Positions 1-13,810 of a DNA stretch of 64,000 nucleotides are shown one piece after another. Source of the stretch: Homarus americanus (lineage: Eukaryota; Arthropoda; Malacostraca; Decapoda; Nephropidae); NCBI RefSeq assembly GCF_018991925.1, contig NW_024737042.1, positions 17,379,678 through 17,443,677 of the forward strand. Direction: 5' to 3'. Both the position numbers and the translations under genes were made by a program. Under the pieces are notes generated by a model. That model was not told the origin of the DNA. It saw nothing but the letters and a program-made list of their open reading frames with translations, and did no database searches. Position 1 is the stretch's first letter, and each line of letters starts with the position of its first letter.

Positions 1-1182
1 CTGTGTTTAATGATGAAGGAGAAAGATCTGTCCTGGGAAGAAACACCTGTATAGATTTGTAAAGAGTTATCACAAGTGTTGTTGAATAACTTGGCTGCTA
101 TTGAGCCAGGTCCTCCCTGTGTGTCAGGTGGGCACCTTATGGAGTAGAATCCTCAGGCTGTATGTAGCAACATCAAGACCTAGCCATGAGTTGAAAAGAT
201 TGTCATTACAATAATAAAGTTCAGTGCTCAATGTGGTTTTACATCAAGCTACGCCCATACCGTAACACACGGCTCAAGACATGTATTGTTCCTGCTATAT
301 AGTGAAACACCTGAATAGTGAGGGAGGGAGACGATAGTAGAAGAAAGGCTGTCAGAGAAATGCATACTTCATACACACAGATCAACTTCTTCTTGGTATG
401 TGTGCAGATGAGGACTATGACTGTTAGAAAAAAGCTGTCTCAATGATAGAGAAAAATTAGAGGAGAATCAGCAAAAGGAAGAATGCACTGGCAGATCTGA
501 AGAGGAGGAGGAAGGTCTGATGCTGCTGTTGACGAGAATTTGTTAAACTATACTGATGAGGAGGGTAAAGATGGAGATGGGAATGAGATGTGCCTCCTGT
601 AGTCTAACAGAAGGTGGTGACTCCAAACTAAGTGGCAAGCAAAAACAATCATTCCATGATTAACTGGAGGAATGAACTCAAGACTGGGTCTCCTTACATT
701 GCTTCTCTGTCAAATCCAGGTTGACATCTGATGTAGAACACCATTAGTGGTGCCCAAGGTGTGAAACAGCACTCAGGCGGTCGAGAGGGCATAAAGTGAT
801 GACTGAAGCTTGCGCTGATGACAGGATACGAATCGAGAATGGATATTTAGCAGGTGTTGTCTGGAAAATGATGCGGGGTTCGCACAAAAGAATTTCAATA
901 TGAACTTGTAATGATTTTCTACGGTGTACCTGTAAAATAACATGTGAATTAAATCGATGTCACCCATGTAAAAATTTATCATTATCCTGAAAAGCATTAA
1001 ATGTTACCTAATTTTTTGTATACTTTTCACTAAAGTTGACAAAAGTCGTTTCGCGATGCGGCAGGGTAAATATGCTTGAAATGGCATGAAATTTTGCACA
1101 GGTGTTTACAGCCATACAAACGATGCCTGAAAAGTGCAGCCTGCAACTCAAATAAAAGTGTTTTTCCCTGCCCCTACAGCGT
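1..1182. other. Unassigned sequence left of satellite S1
   Basis: I see no recognisable coding region, RNA gene or tandem structure here. Base composition is ordinary and slightly AT-rich. The only ORF of note is a short minus-strand one (773-997, 74 codons) with no familiar motif, and I do not call it a gene. The stretch ends where the first satellite unit becomes readable, near 1183. Confidence 0.5.
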
Positions 1183-3111
1183 TGGCGGCAAGATGAAAGT
1201 GATCACGCGCATACTGTACACTGGCAGGCAAGAGTAAGTGATCACGCACAGCCTGGCCACTGGCAAAAAAGGTGATCACATACACTGGCAAGAGTAAGTT
1301 ATCACGCACACACTGTACACTGGCAGGCAAAGTGTGTGATCGCACTACATACACTGGCGGGCAGGTAAAGTGATCATGCACCAACACTGTACACTGGCGG
1401 GAAAAAGTAAGTGATCGCACATACATACACTGGCAGGCAAGGTAAGTTATCACGCACACATACTGTGCACTGGCGGGCAAAAGTGGTGATCGCACATACA
1501 TACACTGGCAGGCAAGAGTAAGTGATCACGCAATGCTATAACCACACTGGCAGGCAAAAAGTAGGTGATCGCACATACGCTGCACTGGCAGGCAGGTAAG
1601 TTATCGCACACATGCTGTACACTGGCGAGCGAAAGTAAGTGATTGCACATACATACACTGGCAGGCAAGTAAGTGATCACGCGCCAATACTGTACACTGG
1701 CAGGCAAAGTAAGTGATCGCACATACATACTGGCAGGCAGGTAAGGTTATCACACGCATACTGTACCCTGGCAGGCAAAATTAACTGATCGCACCAATAC
1801 TGTGACACTGGCAGGCAAAAAGTAAGTGATCGCACATACGCACTGGCAGGCAAAATGGTATTATCACACACACATACTGTACACTGGCAAGCAAGAATTA
1901 GCGATCACTCACATGCTGTACACTGGCAAGAAAGGTAAGTGATCGCACATACTGTACATTGGCAGGAAGACTAAGTGATCACGCGCGCACATACTGTACA
2001 TTGGCAGGCAAGAGTAAGTGATCAAGCACACATACTGTACATTGGCAGGCGGTAAGTGATCCGCATACACATACTGTACACTGGCAGGCAGGTAAGTGAT
2101 CACGCACACATACTGTGCACTGGCAGGCAAGGTAAGTGATCACGCACACACACCTGGCAGGAAGTGGCGATCACACACTGGCAGGCAAGAGTAGTGATCA
2201 CGCACATCGCTGCAGAGCGGTAAGTGATCACACATACATACACTGGCAGGCAAGAGTAAGTGATCGCACATATTGTGCACTGGCAGGCAAGGGTAAGTGG
2301 TTCAGCGCATACATATGCTGGCAGGCAGAGTAAGTGATCAAGCACACCACTGGCAGGCAAGGTAGCGATCACTATATACACTGGCAGTCAGAGTAAGTGA
2401 TCACGCACTACTGGCAGGCAAAAGTAAAGTGACCACACATACATACACTGGCAGGCAAGGTAAGTGATCATGCACACATACACTGGCAGGCAAAGTTAGC
2501 GATCACGCTCATACACTGGCAAGCAGGTAAGCGATCACGCACACATACTGTACACTGGCAAGCAAGAGTAAGCGATCATGCACATACTGTACACTGCCAA
2601 GCAAGAGTAGCGATCACGCACAATTCTGTATGATTGGCGGGGAAGAGTGAAGTCGCACACATACTGTACATTGGCTGGCAAATGGCGATCACGCACGCAT
2701 ACTGTACACTGGCAGGGCAATAGTGGGTGATCACGCACATACTGTACATTGGCCAGGCAAAGTGGTACACACGATACTGTACACTGGCGAGCAGAGTAAG
2801 TGATCACCAATCTGTACACTGGCAGGCAAAAAGTAAGTGATCGCACATACATACACTGGCAGGCAGAGTAGGATTCACGCACATTACTGTACTGGCAGGC
2901 AAAAGTATGTGATCACATACATACACTGGCAGGCAAGAGTAAGTGATCACGCACCAACACTGTACACTGGCAGGCAAAAGTAGTGATCGCACATACATAC
3001 ACTGGCAGAGTAAGTTATCACGCACACATACTGTACACTGGCAGGCAAAAAGTAAGTGATCGCACATACATACACTGGCAGGCAAGAGTAAGTGATCACG
3101 CAATACGTAAT

Positions 3112-3211
3112 NNNNNNNNNNNNNNNNNNNNNNNNNNNNNNNNNNNNNNNNNNNNNNNNNNNNNNNNNNNNNNNNNNNNNNNNNNNNNNNNNNNNNNNNN
3201 NNNNNNNNNNN
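3112..3211. other. Assembly gap (100 N) inside S1
   Basis: Exactly 100 Ns, the conventional placeholder for a gap of unknown length. The left edge reads CAATACGTA and, slightly inside the right edge, TACGTATTG, which is its exact reverse complement. S1 continues on both sides in the same orientation. Confidence 0.98.
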
Positions 3212-6200
3212 TACGCTACGTATTGCTCACGCACACATACTGTACATTGCAGGCAAGAGGTGAACACGCACATACTGTACACTGGCAGGCAAGAGTAAGT
3301 GATCACGCACACATACTGTACATTGGCAGGCAAGAGTAAGTGATCACGCACACATACTGTACACTGGCAGACAAGTGAAGTGATCACGCACAATACTGCA
3401 CATTGCAGGCAAGAGTAAGGAACACGCCACACATACCGTACACTGGCAGGCAAGAGGAGGATCACGCACACATACTGTACATTGGCAGGCAAGAGTAAGT
3501 GATCACACACACATACTGTACATTGGCAGGCAAGAGTAAGTGATCACGCACAATATACCGTACATTGGCAGGCAAGAGTAAGTGATCACGCAAGCATACT
3601 GTACACTGGCAGACAAGAGTAAGTGATCACGCACCAATACTGTACAGTGGCAGGCAAAAGTAAGTGATCGTACATACACTGCCAGGCAAGAGTAAGTGAT
3701 CACGCACATACCGTACACTGGCAGGCAAGAGTAAGTGATCATGCACACATACTGTCCATTGGCAGGCAAGAGTAAGTGATCACGCACACATACTGTCCAC
3801 TAGCAGGCAAGAGTAAGTGATTCCGCACACATACTGTACACTGGCACGCAAGAGTAAATGATCACGCACACATACTGTACATTGGCAGGCAAGAGTAAGG
3901 GTTCACGCACAAATACTGTACATTGGCAGGCAAGAGTAAGTGATCACGCACACATACTGAACATTGGTAGGCAAGAGTAAGTGTTCACGCACACATACTG
4001 TCCACTGGCAGGCAATGAGTAAGTGATCAGTCACGCATACTGTACATTGGCAGGCAAGAGTAAATGATCATGCACACATACTGTACACTGGCAGGCAAGA
4101 GTATGTAATCACGCACCAATACTGTACACTGGCAGGAAAAGTAAGTGATCGCACATACATACCAGGCAAGAGTAAGCGATCACGCACACATACTGTACAT
4201 TGCAGAAGAGTAAGTGATCACACACACATACTGCACATTGGCAGGCAAGAGTAAATGATCACGCACACATACTGTATATTGGCAGGCAAGAGTAGGTGAA
4301 TCACACACATACTGTACATTGGCAGGCAAGAGTAAGTGATCATGCACACATACTGTCCACTAGCAGGCAAGAGGTGATCACGCAATACTGATACAGAGGC
4401 AAGAGTAAGTGATCACGCACACATACTGTCCACTGGCAGGCAAGAGTAGATCACGCACACATACTCTACATTGGCAAGAGTAAGTGATCACACACATACG
4501 TGCATTGACAGGCAAGAGTAAATGATCACGCACGCATACTGTACACTGGCAGGCAAGAGTAAGTAATCACGTAAACATACACTGGCAGGCAAGAGTAAGA
4601 TCACACATACATACTGTACACTGACAGGCAAGAGTAAGTGATCACATACACATACACTGGCAGGCAAGAGTAAGTGATCACACATACATACACTGGGAGG
4701 CAAGAGTAAGTTATCACGCACAAATACTGTACATTGGCAGGCAAGAGTAAGCGATCACGCACACATACTGTACATTGGCTGACAAGAGTAAGTGATCACG
4801 CACAAATACTGTACAGTGGTAGGCAATAGTAAGTTATCACGCTCACATACTGTACATTGGTAGGCAAGAGTAAGTGACCACGCACACATACTGTAAATTG
4901 ACAAGCAAGAGTAAGTGATCACGGTCACATACTGTACATTGTAGGCAAGAGTAAGTGACCACGCACACATACTGTACATTGGCAGGCAAGAGTAAGTGAT
5001 CACGACACATACTGTACATTGGCAGGCAAGAGTAAGTGATCACGCAAGCATACTGTACACTGGCAGACAAGAGTAAGTGATCACGCAACAATACTGTCAC
5101 AGTGGCAGGCAAATGTAAGGATCGCACATACATACACTGCCAGGCAAGTGTAAGTGATCATGCACACATACTGTACACTGGCAGGCAAGAGTAAGTGATC
5201 ACGCACACATACTGTACATTGGCAGGCAAGAGTAAGTGATCACGCGCGCTACTGTACACTGGCAGACAAGAGTAAGTGATCACGCACCAATACTGTACAG
5301 TGGCAGGCAAAAGTAAGTGATCGCACATACATACACTGCCAGGCAAGAGTAAGTGATCACGCACACATACTGTACACTGGCAGGCAAGAGTAAGTGATCA
5401 TGCACACATACTGTCCATTGGCAGGCAAGAGTAAGTGATCACGCACACATACTGTACACTGGCACGCAAGAGTAAATGATCACGCACACATACTGTACAT
5501 TGGCAGGCAAGGTAAGGGTTCACGCACAAATACTGTCCACTGGCAGGCAATGAGGTGATCAGTCACGCATACTGTACATTGGCAGGCAAGAGTAAATGAT
5601 CACGCACACATACTATCCACTGGCAGGCAAGAGTAAGTGATCACGCACACATACTGTCCACTGGCAGGCAAGAGTAAGTGATCACGCACCAATACTCTAC
5701 ACTGGCAGGCAAAAGTAAGTGATCGCACATACATCCACTGGCAGGCAAGAGTAAGCGATCACGCACACATACTGTACATTGCAGGCAAGAGTAAGTGATC
5801 ACACAACAAACTGCATTGGCAGGCAAGAGTAAATGATCACGCACACATACTGTATATTGGCAGGCAAGAGGTGATGACACACACATACTGTACATTGGCA
5901 GGCAAGAGGTGATCATGCACACATACTGTACACTGGCAGGCAAGAGGTGATCACGCACACATACTGTATATTGGCAGGCAAGAGGTGATCATGCACACAT
6001 ACTCTACATTGGCAGGCAAGAGAGTAAGTGATCACACGCATACTGTACACTGACAGACAAAAGTAAGTGACGCACATACATACACTGGCAGGCAAGAGTA
6101 AGTAATCACGTAACATACACTGGCAGGCAAGAGTAAGTGATCACACATACATACACTGGCAAGAGTAAGTGATCATTCATACATACTGTACACTGACAGG

Positions 6201-8299
6201 AGGTGTTATTACGCACACATACTGTACATTGGCTGGCAAGAGTAAGTGATCACACACACATACACTGGCAGGCAGGTGATCACACATACATTCACTGGCA
6301 GGCAAGAGTAAGTTATCACGCACACATACTGTACACTGGGAGGCAAGAGTAAGTTATCACGCACACATACTGTACATTGGCAGGCAAGAGTAAGCGATCA
6401 CGCACACATACTGTACATTGGCGGGCAAGAGGTGATCACGCACACATACTGTACATTGGCGGGCAAGAGTAAGTGATCACGCACCAATACTGTACACTAG
6501 GCAAGAGTATGTGATCACGCACATACTGTACATTGGTAGGCAAGAGTAAGTGATCACGCACGCATACTGTACACTGGCAGGCAAGAGTAAGTGATCACGC
6601 ACCAATACTGTACACTGGCAGGCAAAAGTAAGATCGCACATACATACACTGGCAGGCAAGAGTAAGTTATCACGCACCCTTCTATACACTGGCAAGGAAG
6701 AGTGCGATCACGACACACAGTACACTGGCAAGCAAAAGTAAGCGATCACACACATACTGTACATTGAAGGGAATATAAGTGATCACGCACATACTGTACA
6801 TTGGCTGGCAAGAGTAAGCGATCACGCACGCATACTGTACACTGGCAGGCAATAGTAGGTGATCACGCACACATACTGTACATTGGCAGGCAAGAGTAAA
6901 TCATCACGCACACATACTGTCCACTGGCAGGCAAGAGTATGTGATCACGCACACATACTGTACATTGTGGCAAGAGTAAGTGATCACGCACGCATACTGT
7001 ACACTGGCAGGCAAGAGTAAGTGATCACGCACCAATACTGTACACTGGCAGGCAAAAGTAAGTGATCGCACATACATACACTGGCAGGCAAGAGTAAGTT
7101 ATCACGCACGCATACTGTACACTGGCAGGCATAGTAGTGATCACGCACACATTCTGTACACTGGCAAGCAAGAGAAAGCGATCACGCACACATACTGTAC
7201 ACTGGCAAGCAAGAATAAGTGATCACGCACACATACTCTACAATGGCAGGCAAGAGTAAGTGATCACACATACATACACTGGCAGGCAAGAGTAAGTGAT
7301 CACGCACACATACTGTCCACTGGCAGGCAAGAGTAGTGATCACGCACCAATACTGTACAGTGGCAGGAGTAAGTGATCGCAATACATACACTGCCAGGCA
7401 AGAGTAAGTGATCACTCACACATACTATACACTGGCAGGCAAGAGTAAGTGATCATGCACATATACTGTCCATTGGCAGGCAAGAGGTGTGATCACGCAC
7501 ACATACTGTACACTGGCACGCAAGAGTAAATGATCACGCACACATACTGTACATTGGCAGGCAAGAGTAAGTGATCACGCACAAATACTGTACATTGGCA
7601 GGCAAGAGAAATGATCACGCACACATACTGTCCACTGGCAGGCAATGAGTAAGTGATCAGTCACATACTGTACATTGGCAGGCAAGAGTAAGTGATCACG
7701 CACAAATACTGTACATTGGCACGCAAGAGTAAATGATCGCACAAATACTGTACATTGGCAGGCAAGAGAGTGATCACGCACACATACTGTACATTGGCAG
7801 GCAAGAGGGGTTCACGCACAAATACTGTCCACTGGCAGGCAATGAGTAAGTGATCAGTCACGCATACTGTACATTGGCAGGCAAGAGTAAATGATCACGC
7901 ACATACCGTCCACTGGCAGGCAAGAGTAAGTGATCACGCACACATACTCGTCCACTAGCAGGCAAGAGTAAGTGATCACACACCAATACTGTACAGTGGC
8001 AGGCAAAAGTAAGTGATCGCACATACATACACTGCCAGGCAAGAGTAAGTGATCACGCACACATACTGTCCACTGGCAGGCAATGAGTAGTAAGTGATCA
8101 GTCACGCATACTGTACATTGGCAGGCAAGAGTAAGTGATCACGCACAAATACTGTACATTGGCACGCAAGAGTAAATGATCACGCACAAATACTGTACAT
8201 TGGCAGGCAAGATAAGTGATCACGCACACATACTGTACAATGGCAGGCAAGAGTAAGTGATCACGCACACATACTGTACATTGGCAGGCAAGAGTAAGT

Positions 8300-10200
8300 G
8301 ATCACGCACCAATACTGTCCACTGGCAGGCAAAAGTAAGTGATCGCACATACATACACTGGCAGGCAAGAGTAAGCGATCACGCACCAATACTGTACACT
8401 GGCAGGCAAAAGTAAGTGATCGCACATACATACACTGGCAGGCAAGAGTAAGTGATCACGCACCAATACTGTACACTGGCAGGCAAAAGTAAGTGATCGC
8501 ATACATACACTGGCAGGCAAGAGTAAGTGATCACGCACACATACTGTCCACTGGCAGGCAAGAGTAAGTGATCACGCACATACCGTCCACTGGCAGGCAG
8601 AGTAAGTGATCACGCACCATACTGTACACTGGCAGGCAAAGTAAGTGATCGCACATACATACACTGGCAGGCAAGAGTAAGTGATCACGCACACATACTG
8701 TACATTGCAGGCAAGAGTAAGTGATCACACACACAAACTGCACATTGGCAGGCAAGAGTAAATGATCACGCACACATACTCTATATTGGCAGGCAAGAGT
8801 AAGTGATGACACACACATACTGTACATTGGCACGCAAGAGTAAGTGTGTCATGCACACATACTGTCCACTAGCAGGCAAGAGGTGATCACGCACACATAC
8901 TGTATACAGGCAAGAGTAAGTGATCACGCACACATACTGTCCACTGGCAGGCAAGAGTAAGTGATCACGCATACATACTCTACATTGGCAGGCAAGAGTA
9001 AGTGATCACGCACGCATACTGTACACTGACAGGCAAAAGTAAGTGATCGCACATACATACACTGGCAGGCAAGAGGTAATCACGTAACATACACTGGCAG
9101 GCAAGAGTAAGTGATCACACATACATACACTGGCAGGCAAGAGCAAGTGATCACACATACATACACTGGCAAGCAAGAGTAAGCGATCACGCACACATAC
9201 TGTACATTGGCAGGGAAGAGGTGATCACCTACACATACTGTACATTGGCTGGCAAGAGGTGATCACACACACATACACTGGCAGGCAAGAGTAAGTGATC
9301 ACACATACATACACTGGCAGGCAAGATTAAGTTATCACACATACATTCACTGGCAGGCAAGAGTGTTATCACGCACACATACTGTACATTGGCAGGCAAG
9401 AGTAAGCGATCATGCACACATACTGTACATTGGCAGGCAAGAGAAGTGATCACGCACCAATACTGTACACTGGCAGGCAAGAGATGTGATCACATTCTTA
9501 CACTTGCTGGCAAGAGGTTATCACGCACACATACTATACACTGGCAAGGAAGAGTAAGCGATCACGCACACATACAATACACTGGCAAGGAAGAGTAAGC
9601 GATCACGCACACATACTGTACATTGAAGGGAATAGAAAGTGATCACGCACACATACCTGTACATTGGCTGGCAAGAGTAGCGATCACGCACGCATATTGT
9701 ACACTGGCAGGCAATAGTAGGTGATCACGCACAATACTGTACATTGGCAGGCAAGAGTAAATCATCACGCACACTTACTGTCCGATACACGCCGCATACC
9801 AACGCCAATCACACCAATACTGTACATTGGCAGGCAAAAGTAAGTGATCGCACATACATACACTGGCAGGCAAGAGTGTTATCACGCACACATACTGTAC
9901 ACTCGCAGGCAAGATTAAGTTATCACGCACACATTCTGTACACTGGCAAGCGAGAAAGCGATCACGCACACATTCGTACACTGGCAAGCAAGAGAAAGCG
10001 ATCACGCAGACATTCTGTACACTGGCAGGCAAGAGTAAGTGATCACACATACTGTACATGGTAGGCAAGAGAGTGATCACGCACACATACTGTACACTTG
10101 CAGGTAAGAATAAGTGATCACGCACACATACTGTACATTGGCAGGCAAGAGTAAGCGATCACGCACACATACTGTACACTGGCAGGCAAGAGGTGATCAT
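8300..10200 (+). repeat. Higher-order duplicate within S1, left copy
   Basis: The same succession of variant units reappears at about 10900-12800. Diagnostic rare variants occur in the same order in both copies: TAAGTGTGTC (8841 and 11461), CACATTCTTACACTTGCTGG (9491 and 12021) and CGCAGACATTCTG (about 10006 and 12627). The offset varies between about 2.53 and 2.62 kb because the left copy carries many small deletions and a few extra units. Confidence 0.8.
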
Positions 10201-10899
10201 GCACACATACTGTACACTGGCAGGCAAGAGTAAGTGATCACGCACAAATACTGTACATTGCACCAGCAGTAAATGATCACGCACAAATACTGTACATTGG
10301 CAGGCAAGAGTAAGATCGCGCACACATACCGTCCACTGGCAGGCAATGAGTAAGTGATCAGTCACGCATACTGTAATTGGCAGGCAAGAGTAAATGATCA
10401 CGCACACATACTGTCCACTGGCAGGCAAGAGGTGATCACGCACACATATCGTCCACTAGCAGGCAAGAGAAGTGATCACGCACCAATACTGTACAGTGGC
10501 AGGCAAAAGGTGATCGCATACATACACTGCCAGGCAAGAGTAAGTGATCACGCACACATACTGTCCACTGGCAGGCAATGAGTAAGGATCAGTCACGCAT
10601 ACTGTACATTGGCAGGCAAGAGTAAGTGATCACGCACAAATACTGTACATTGGCACGCAAGAGAATGATCACGCACAAATACTGTACATTGGCAGGCAAG
10701 AGTAAGTGATCACGCACACATACTGTACATTGGCAGGCAAGAGTAAGGGTTCACGCACAAATACTGTCCACTGGCAGGCAAGAGTAAGTGATCAGTCACG
10801 CATACTGTACATTGGCAGGCAAGAGTAAATGATCACGCACACATACTGTACATTGGCAGGCAAGAGTAAGTGATCACACACGCATACTGTACACTGGCA

Positions 10900-12800
10900 G
10901 GCAAGAGTAAGTGATCACGCACCAATACTGTACACTGGCAGGCAAAAGTAAGTGATCGCACATACATACACTGGCAGGCAAGAGTAAGTTATCACGCACA
11001 CATACTGTACACTGGCAGGCAAAAGTATGTGATCGCACATACATACACTGGCAGGCAAGAGTAAGTGATCATGCACCAACACTGTACACTGGCAGGAAAA
11101 AGTAAGTGATCGCACATACATACACTGGCAGGCAAGAGTAAGTGATCACGCACACATACTGTCCACTGGCAGGCAAAAGTAAGTGATCACGCACACATAC
11201 TGTCCACTGGCAGGCAAGAGTAAGTGATCACGCACCAATACTGTACACTGGCAGGCAAAAGTAAGTGATCGCACATACATACACTGGCAGGCAAGAGTAA
11301 GCGATCACGCACACATACTGTACATTGCAGGCAAGAGTAAGTGATCACACACACAAACTGCACATTGGCAGGCAAGAGTAAATGATCACGCACACATACT
11401 CTATATTGGCAGGCAAGAGTAAGTGATGACACACACATACTGTACATTGGCACGCAAGAGTAAGTGTGTCATGCACACATACTGTCCACTAGCAGGCAAG
11501 AGTAAGTGATCACGCACACATACTGTATATTGGCAGGCAAGAGTAAGTGATCACGCACACATACTGTCCACTGGCAGGCAAGAGTAAGTGATCACGCATA
11601 CATACTCTACATTGGCAGGCAAGAGTAAGTGATCACGCACGCATACTGTACACTGACAGGCAAAAGTAAGTGATCGCACATACATACACTGGCAGGTAAG
11701 AGTAAGTAATCACGTAAACATACACTGGCAGGCAAGAGTAAGTGATCACACATACATACACTGGCAGGCAAGAGTAAGTGATCACACATACATACACTGG
11801 CAGGCAAGATTAAGTTATCACACATACATTCACTGGCAGGCAAGAGTAAGTTATCACGCACACATACTGTACACTGGGAGGCAAGAGTAAGTTATCACGC
11901 ACACATACTGTACATTGGCAGGCAAGAGTAAGCGATCATGCACACATACTGTACATTGGCAGGCAAGAGTAAGTGATCACGCACCAATACTGTACACTGG
12001 CAGGCAAGAGTATGTGATCACACATTCTTACACTTGCTGGCAAGAGTAAGTTATCACGCACACATACTATACACTGGCAAGGAAGAGTAAGCGATCACGC
12101 ACACATACAATACACTGGCAAGGAAGAGTAAGCGATCACGCACACATACTGTACATTGGAAGGGAATAGTAAGTGATCACGCACACATACTGTACATTGG
12201 CTGGCAAGAGTAAGCGATCACGCACGCATATTGTACACTGGCAGGCAATAGTAGGTGATCACGCACACATACTGTACATTGGCAGGCAAGAGTAAATCAT
12301 CACGCACACTTACTGTCCACTGGCAGGCAAGAGTATGTGATCACGCACACATACTGTACATTGGTAGGCAAGAGTAAGTGATCACGCACGCATACTGTAC
12401 ACTGGCAGGCAAGAGTAAGCGATCACGCACCAATACTGTACATTGGCAGGCAAAAGTAAGTGATCGCACATACATACACTGGCAGGCAAGAGTAAGTTAT
12501 CACGCACACATACTGTACACTCGCAGGCAAGATTAAGTTATCACGCACACATTCTGTACACTGGCAAGCAAGAGAAAGCGATCACGCACACATTCTGTAC
12601 ACTGGCAAGCAAGAGAAAGCGATCACGCAGACATTCTGTACACTGGCAGGCAAGAGTAAGTGATCACACATACTGTACATTGGTAGGCAAGAGTAAGTGA
12701 TCACGCACACATACTGTACACTTGCAGGTAAGAATAAGTGATCACGCACACATACTGTACATTGGCAGGCAAGAGTAAGCGATCACGCACACATACTCTA
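10900..12800 (+). repeat. Higher-order duplicate within S1, right copy
   Basis: This copy has nearly perfect 41/36-bp units and keeps the same order of variant units as 8300-10200. It is much cleaner than the left copy, so it is the better source for a unit consensus. Confidence 0.8.
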
Positions 12801-13448
12801 CACTGGCAGGCAAGAGTAAGTGATCATGCACACATACTGTACACTGGCAGGCAAGAGTAAGTGATCACGCACAAATACTGTACATTGGCAGGCAAGAGTA
12901 TGCGATCACACACACATACTGTACATTGGCAGGCAAGAGTAAGTGATCATGCACACATACTGTACACTGGCAGGCAAGAGTAAGTGATCACCCACACATA
13001 CTGTACATTATAGGCAAGAGTATGCGATCACACACACACATACTATCCACTGGCAGGCAAGAGTAAGTCATCACGCACACATACTGTACATTGGCAGGCA
13101 AGAGTAAGTGATCACGCACACATACTGTCCACTGGCAGGCAAGAGTAAGCGATTACGCACACATACTGTACATTGGCAGACAAGAGTAAGTGATCACGCA
13201 CACATACTGTACATTGGCAGGCAAGAGTAAGTGATCACGCACACATACTGTCCACTGGCAAGCAAGAGTAAGTGATCATGCACCTATACTGTACACTGGC
13301 AGGCAAAAGTAAGTGATCGCACATACATACACTGGCAGGCAAGAGTAAGCGATTACGCACACATACTGTACATTGGCAGGCAAGAGTAAGTGATCACGCA
13401 CACATACTGTACATTGGCAGGCAAGAGTAAGTGATCACGCATACATAC

Positions 13449-13810
13449 TGCCATTCTTTACGTATCCTGCGCCTAAATCTAAATTTGTCTAATTTATAAC
13501 CATTGCTACGAGTTCGCTTCTGGTTCGACAGTTTGAGTACCTTCGTTATATCACCTTTTTTTGGCCCTGACTTCCATTTATACACCTCGATCATATCACC
13601 CCTCACTCTACGTCTCTTGAGGGAGTTGCAAATTAAGATGCTTCAGCCTGTCTCTGTACTCAAGGTTTCTAATGTCCAGGATTAGTCTTGTCATTGTCGT
13701 CTGAATTCTTGCTGGGATTTTATATCCATTCTGTAGTAGACTAGAAATGAATTGCATAATGCAAATGAGGTCTCACAAGCACAAGATATAGCTTTAGGAT
13801 AACCTCACTA
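13449..13810 (-). pseudogene. LINE reverse transcriptase C-terminal fragment, truncated at the array
   Basis: Read on the minus strand from about 13810 to 13449, this encodes the region after the RT domain of a CR1/Jockey-type non-LTR retrotransposon ORF2. The landmarks are a LVRPHLHYAI-like block, then TRLILDIRNLEYRDRLKHL, then RRRVRGDMIEVYKW, then SNQKRTRSNGYKLDKF. The last open piece is 13394-13606. At least one frameshift separates the EYRDRLKHL block from the RGDMIEVYK block. The normal continuation into a WNxLP motif and 3' UTR is missing; the reading instead runs directly into satellite S1 at about 13448. The element is dead. What I see is the conserved residue blocks; assignment to CR1/Jockey-type LINEs rests on knowledge of these families. 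Confidence 0.8.

Larger units (their letters stand above)
1183..13447 (+). repeat. Satellite array S1 (41-bp and 36-bp units)
   Basis: About 12.3 kb of head-to-tail units, roughly 300 by length. Two length classes alternate. The 41-bp form contains GTAAGTGATCACGC and TGTACAYTGGCAGGCAAGA. The 36-bp form replaces the middle with a CATACATACA stretch. The 41-bp period was measured directly, for example CAAGAGT at 5344 and again at 5385. Every unit keeps the palindrome GTGATCAC or a close variant. The array is interrupted by a 100-N gap and ends abruptly against a truncated LINE at about 13448. Minus-strand ORFs up to 187 codons run through it only because the repeat lacks stops in most frames; a 41-bp period cycles all three frames. 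I do not recognise the satellite by name. The same sequence recurs inverted at 34.7-40.4 kb. Confidence 0.95.

Noticed and set aside
1183..13447. Satellite S1 as a CRISPR array
   Set aside because: The units are contiguous with no spacers of unique sequence, the length classes vary, and the context is eukaryotic with LINEs and microsatellites.
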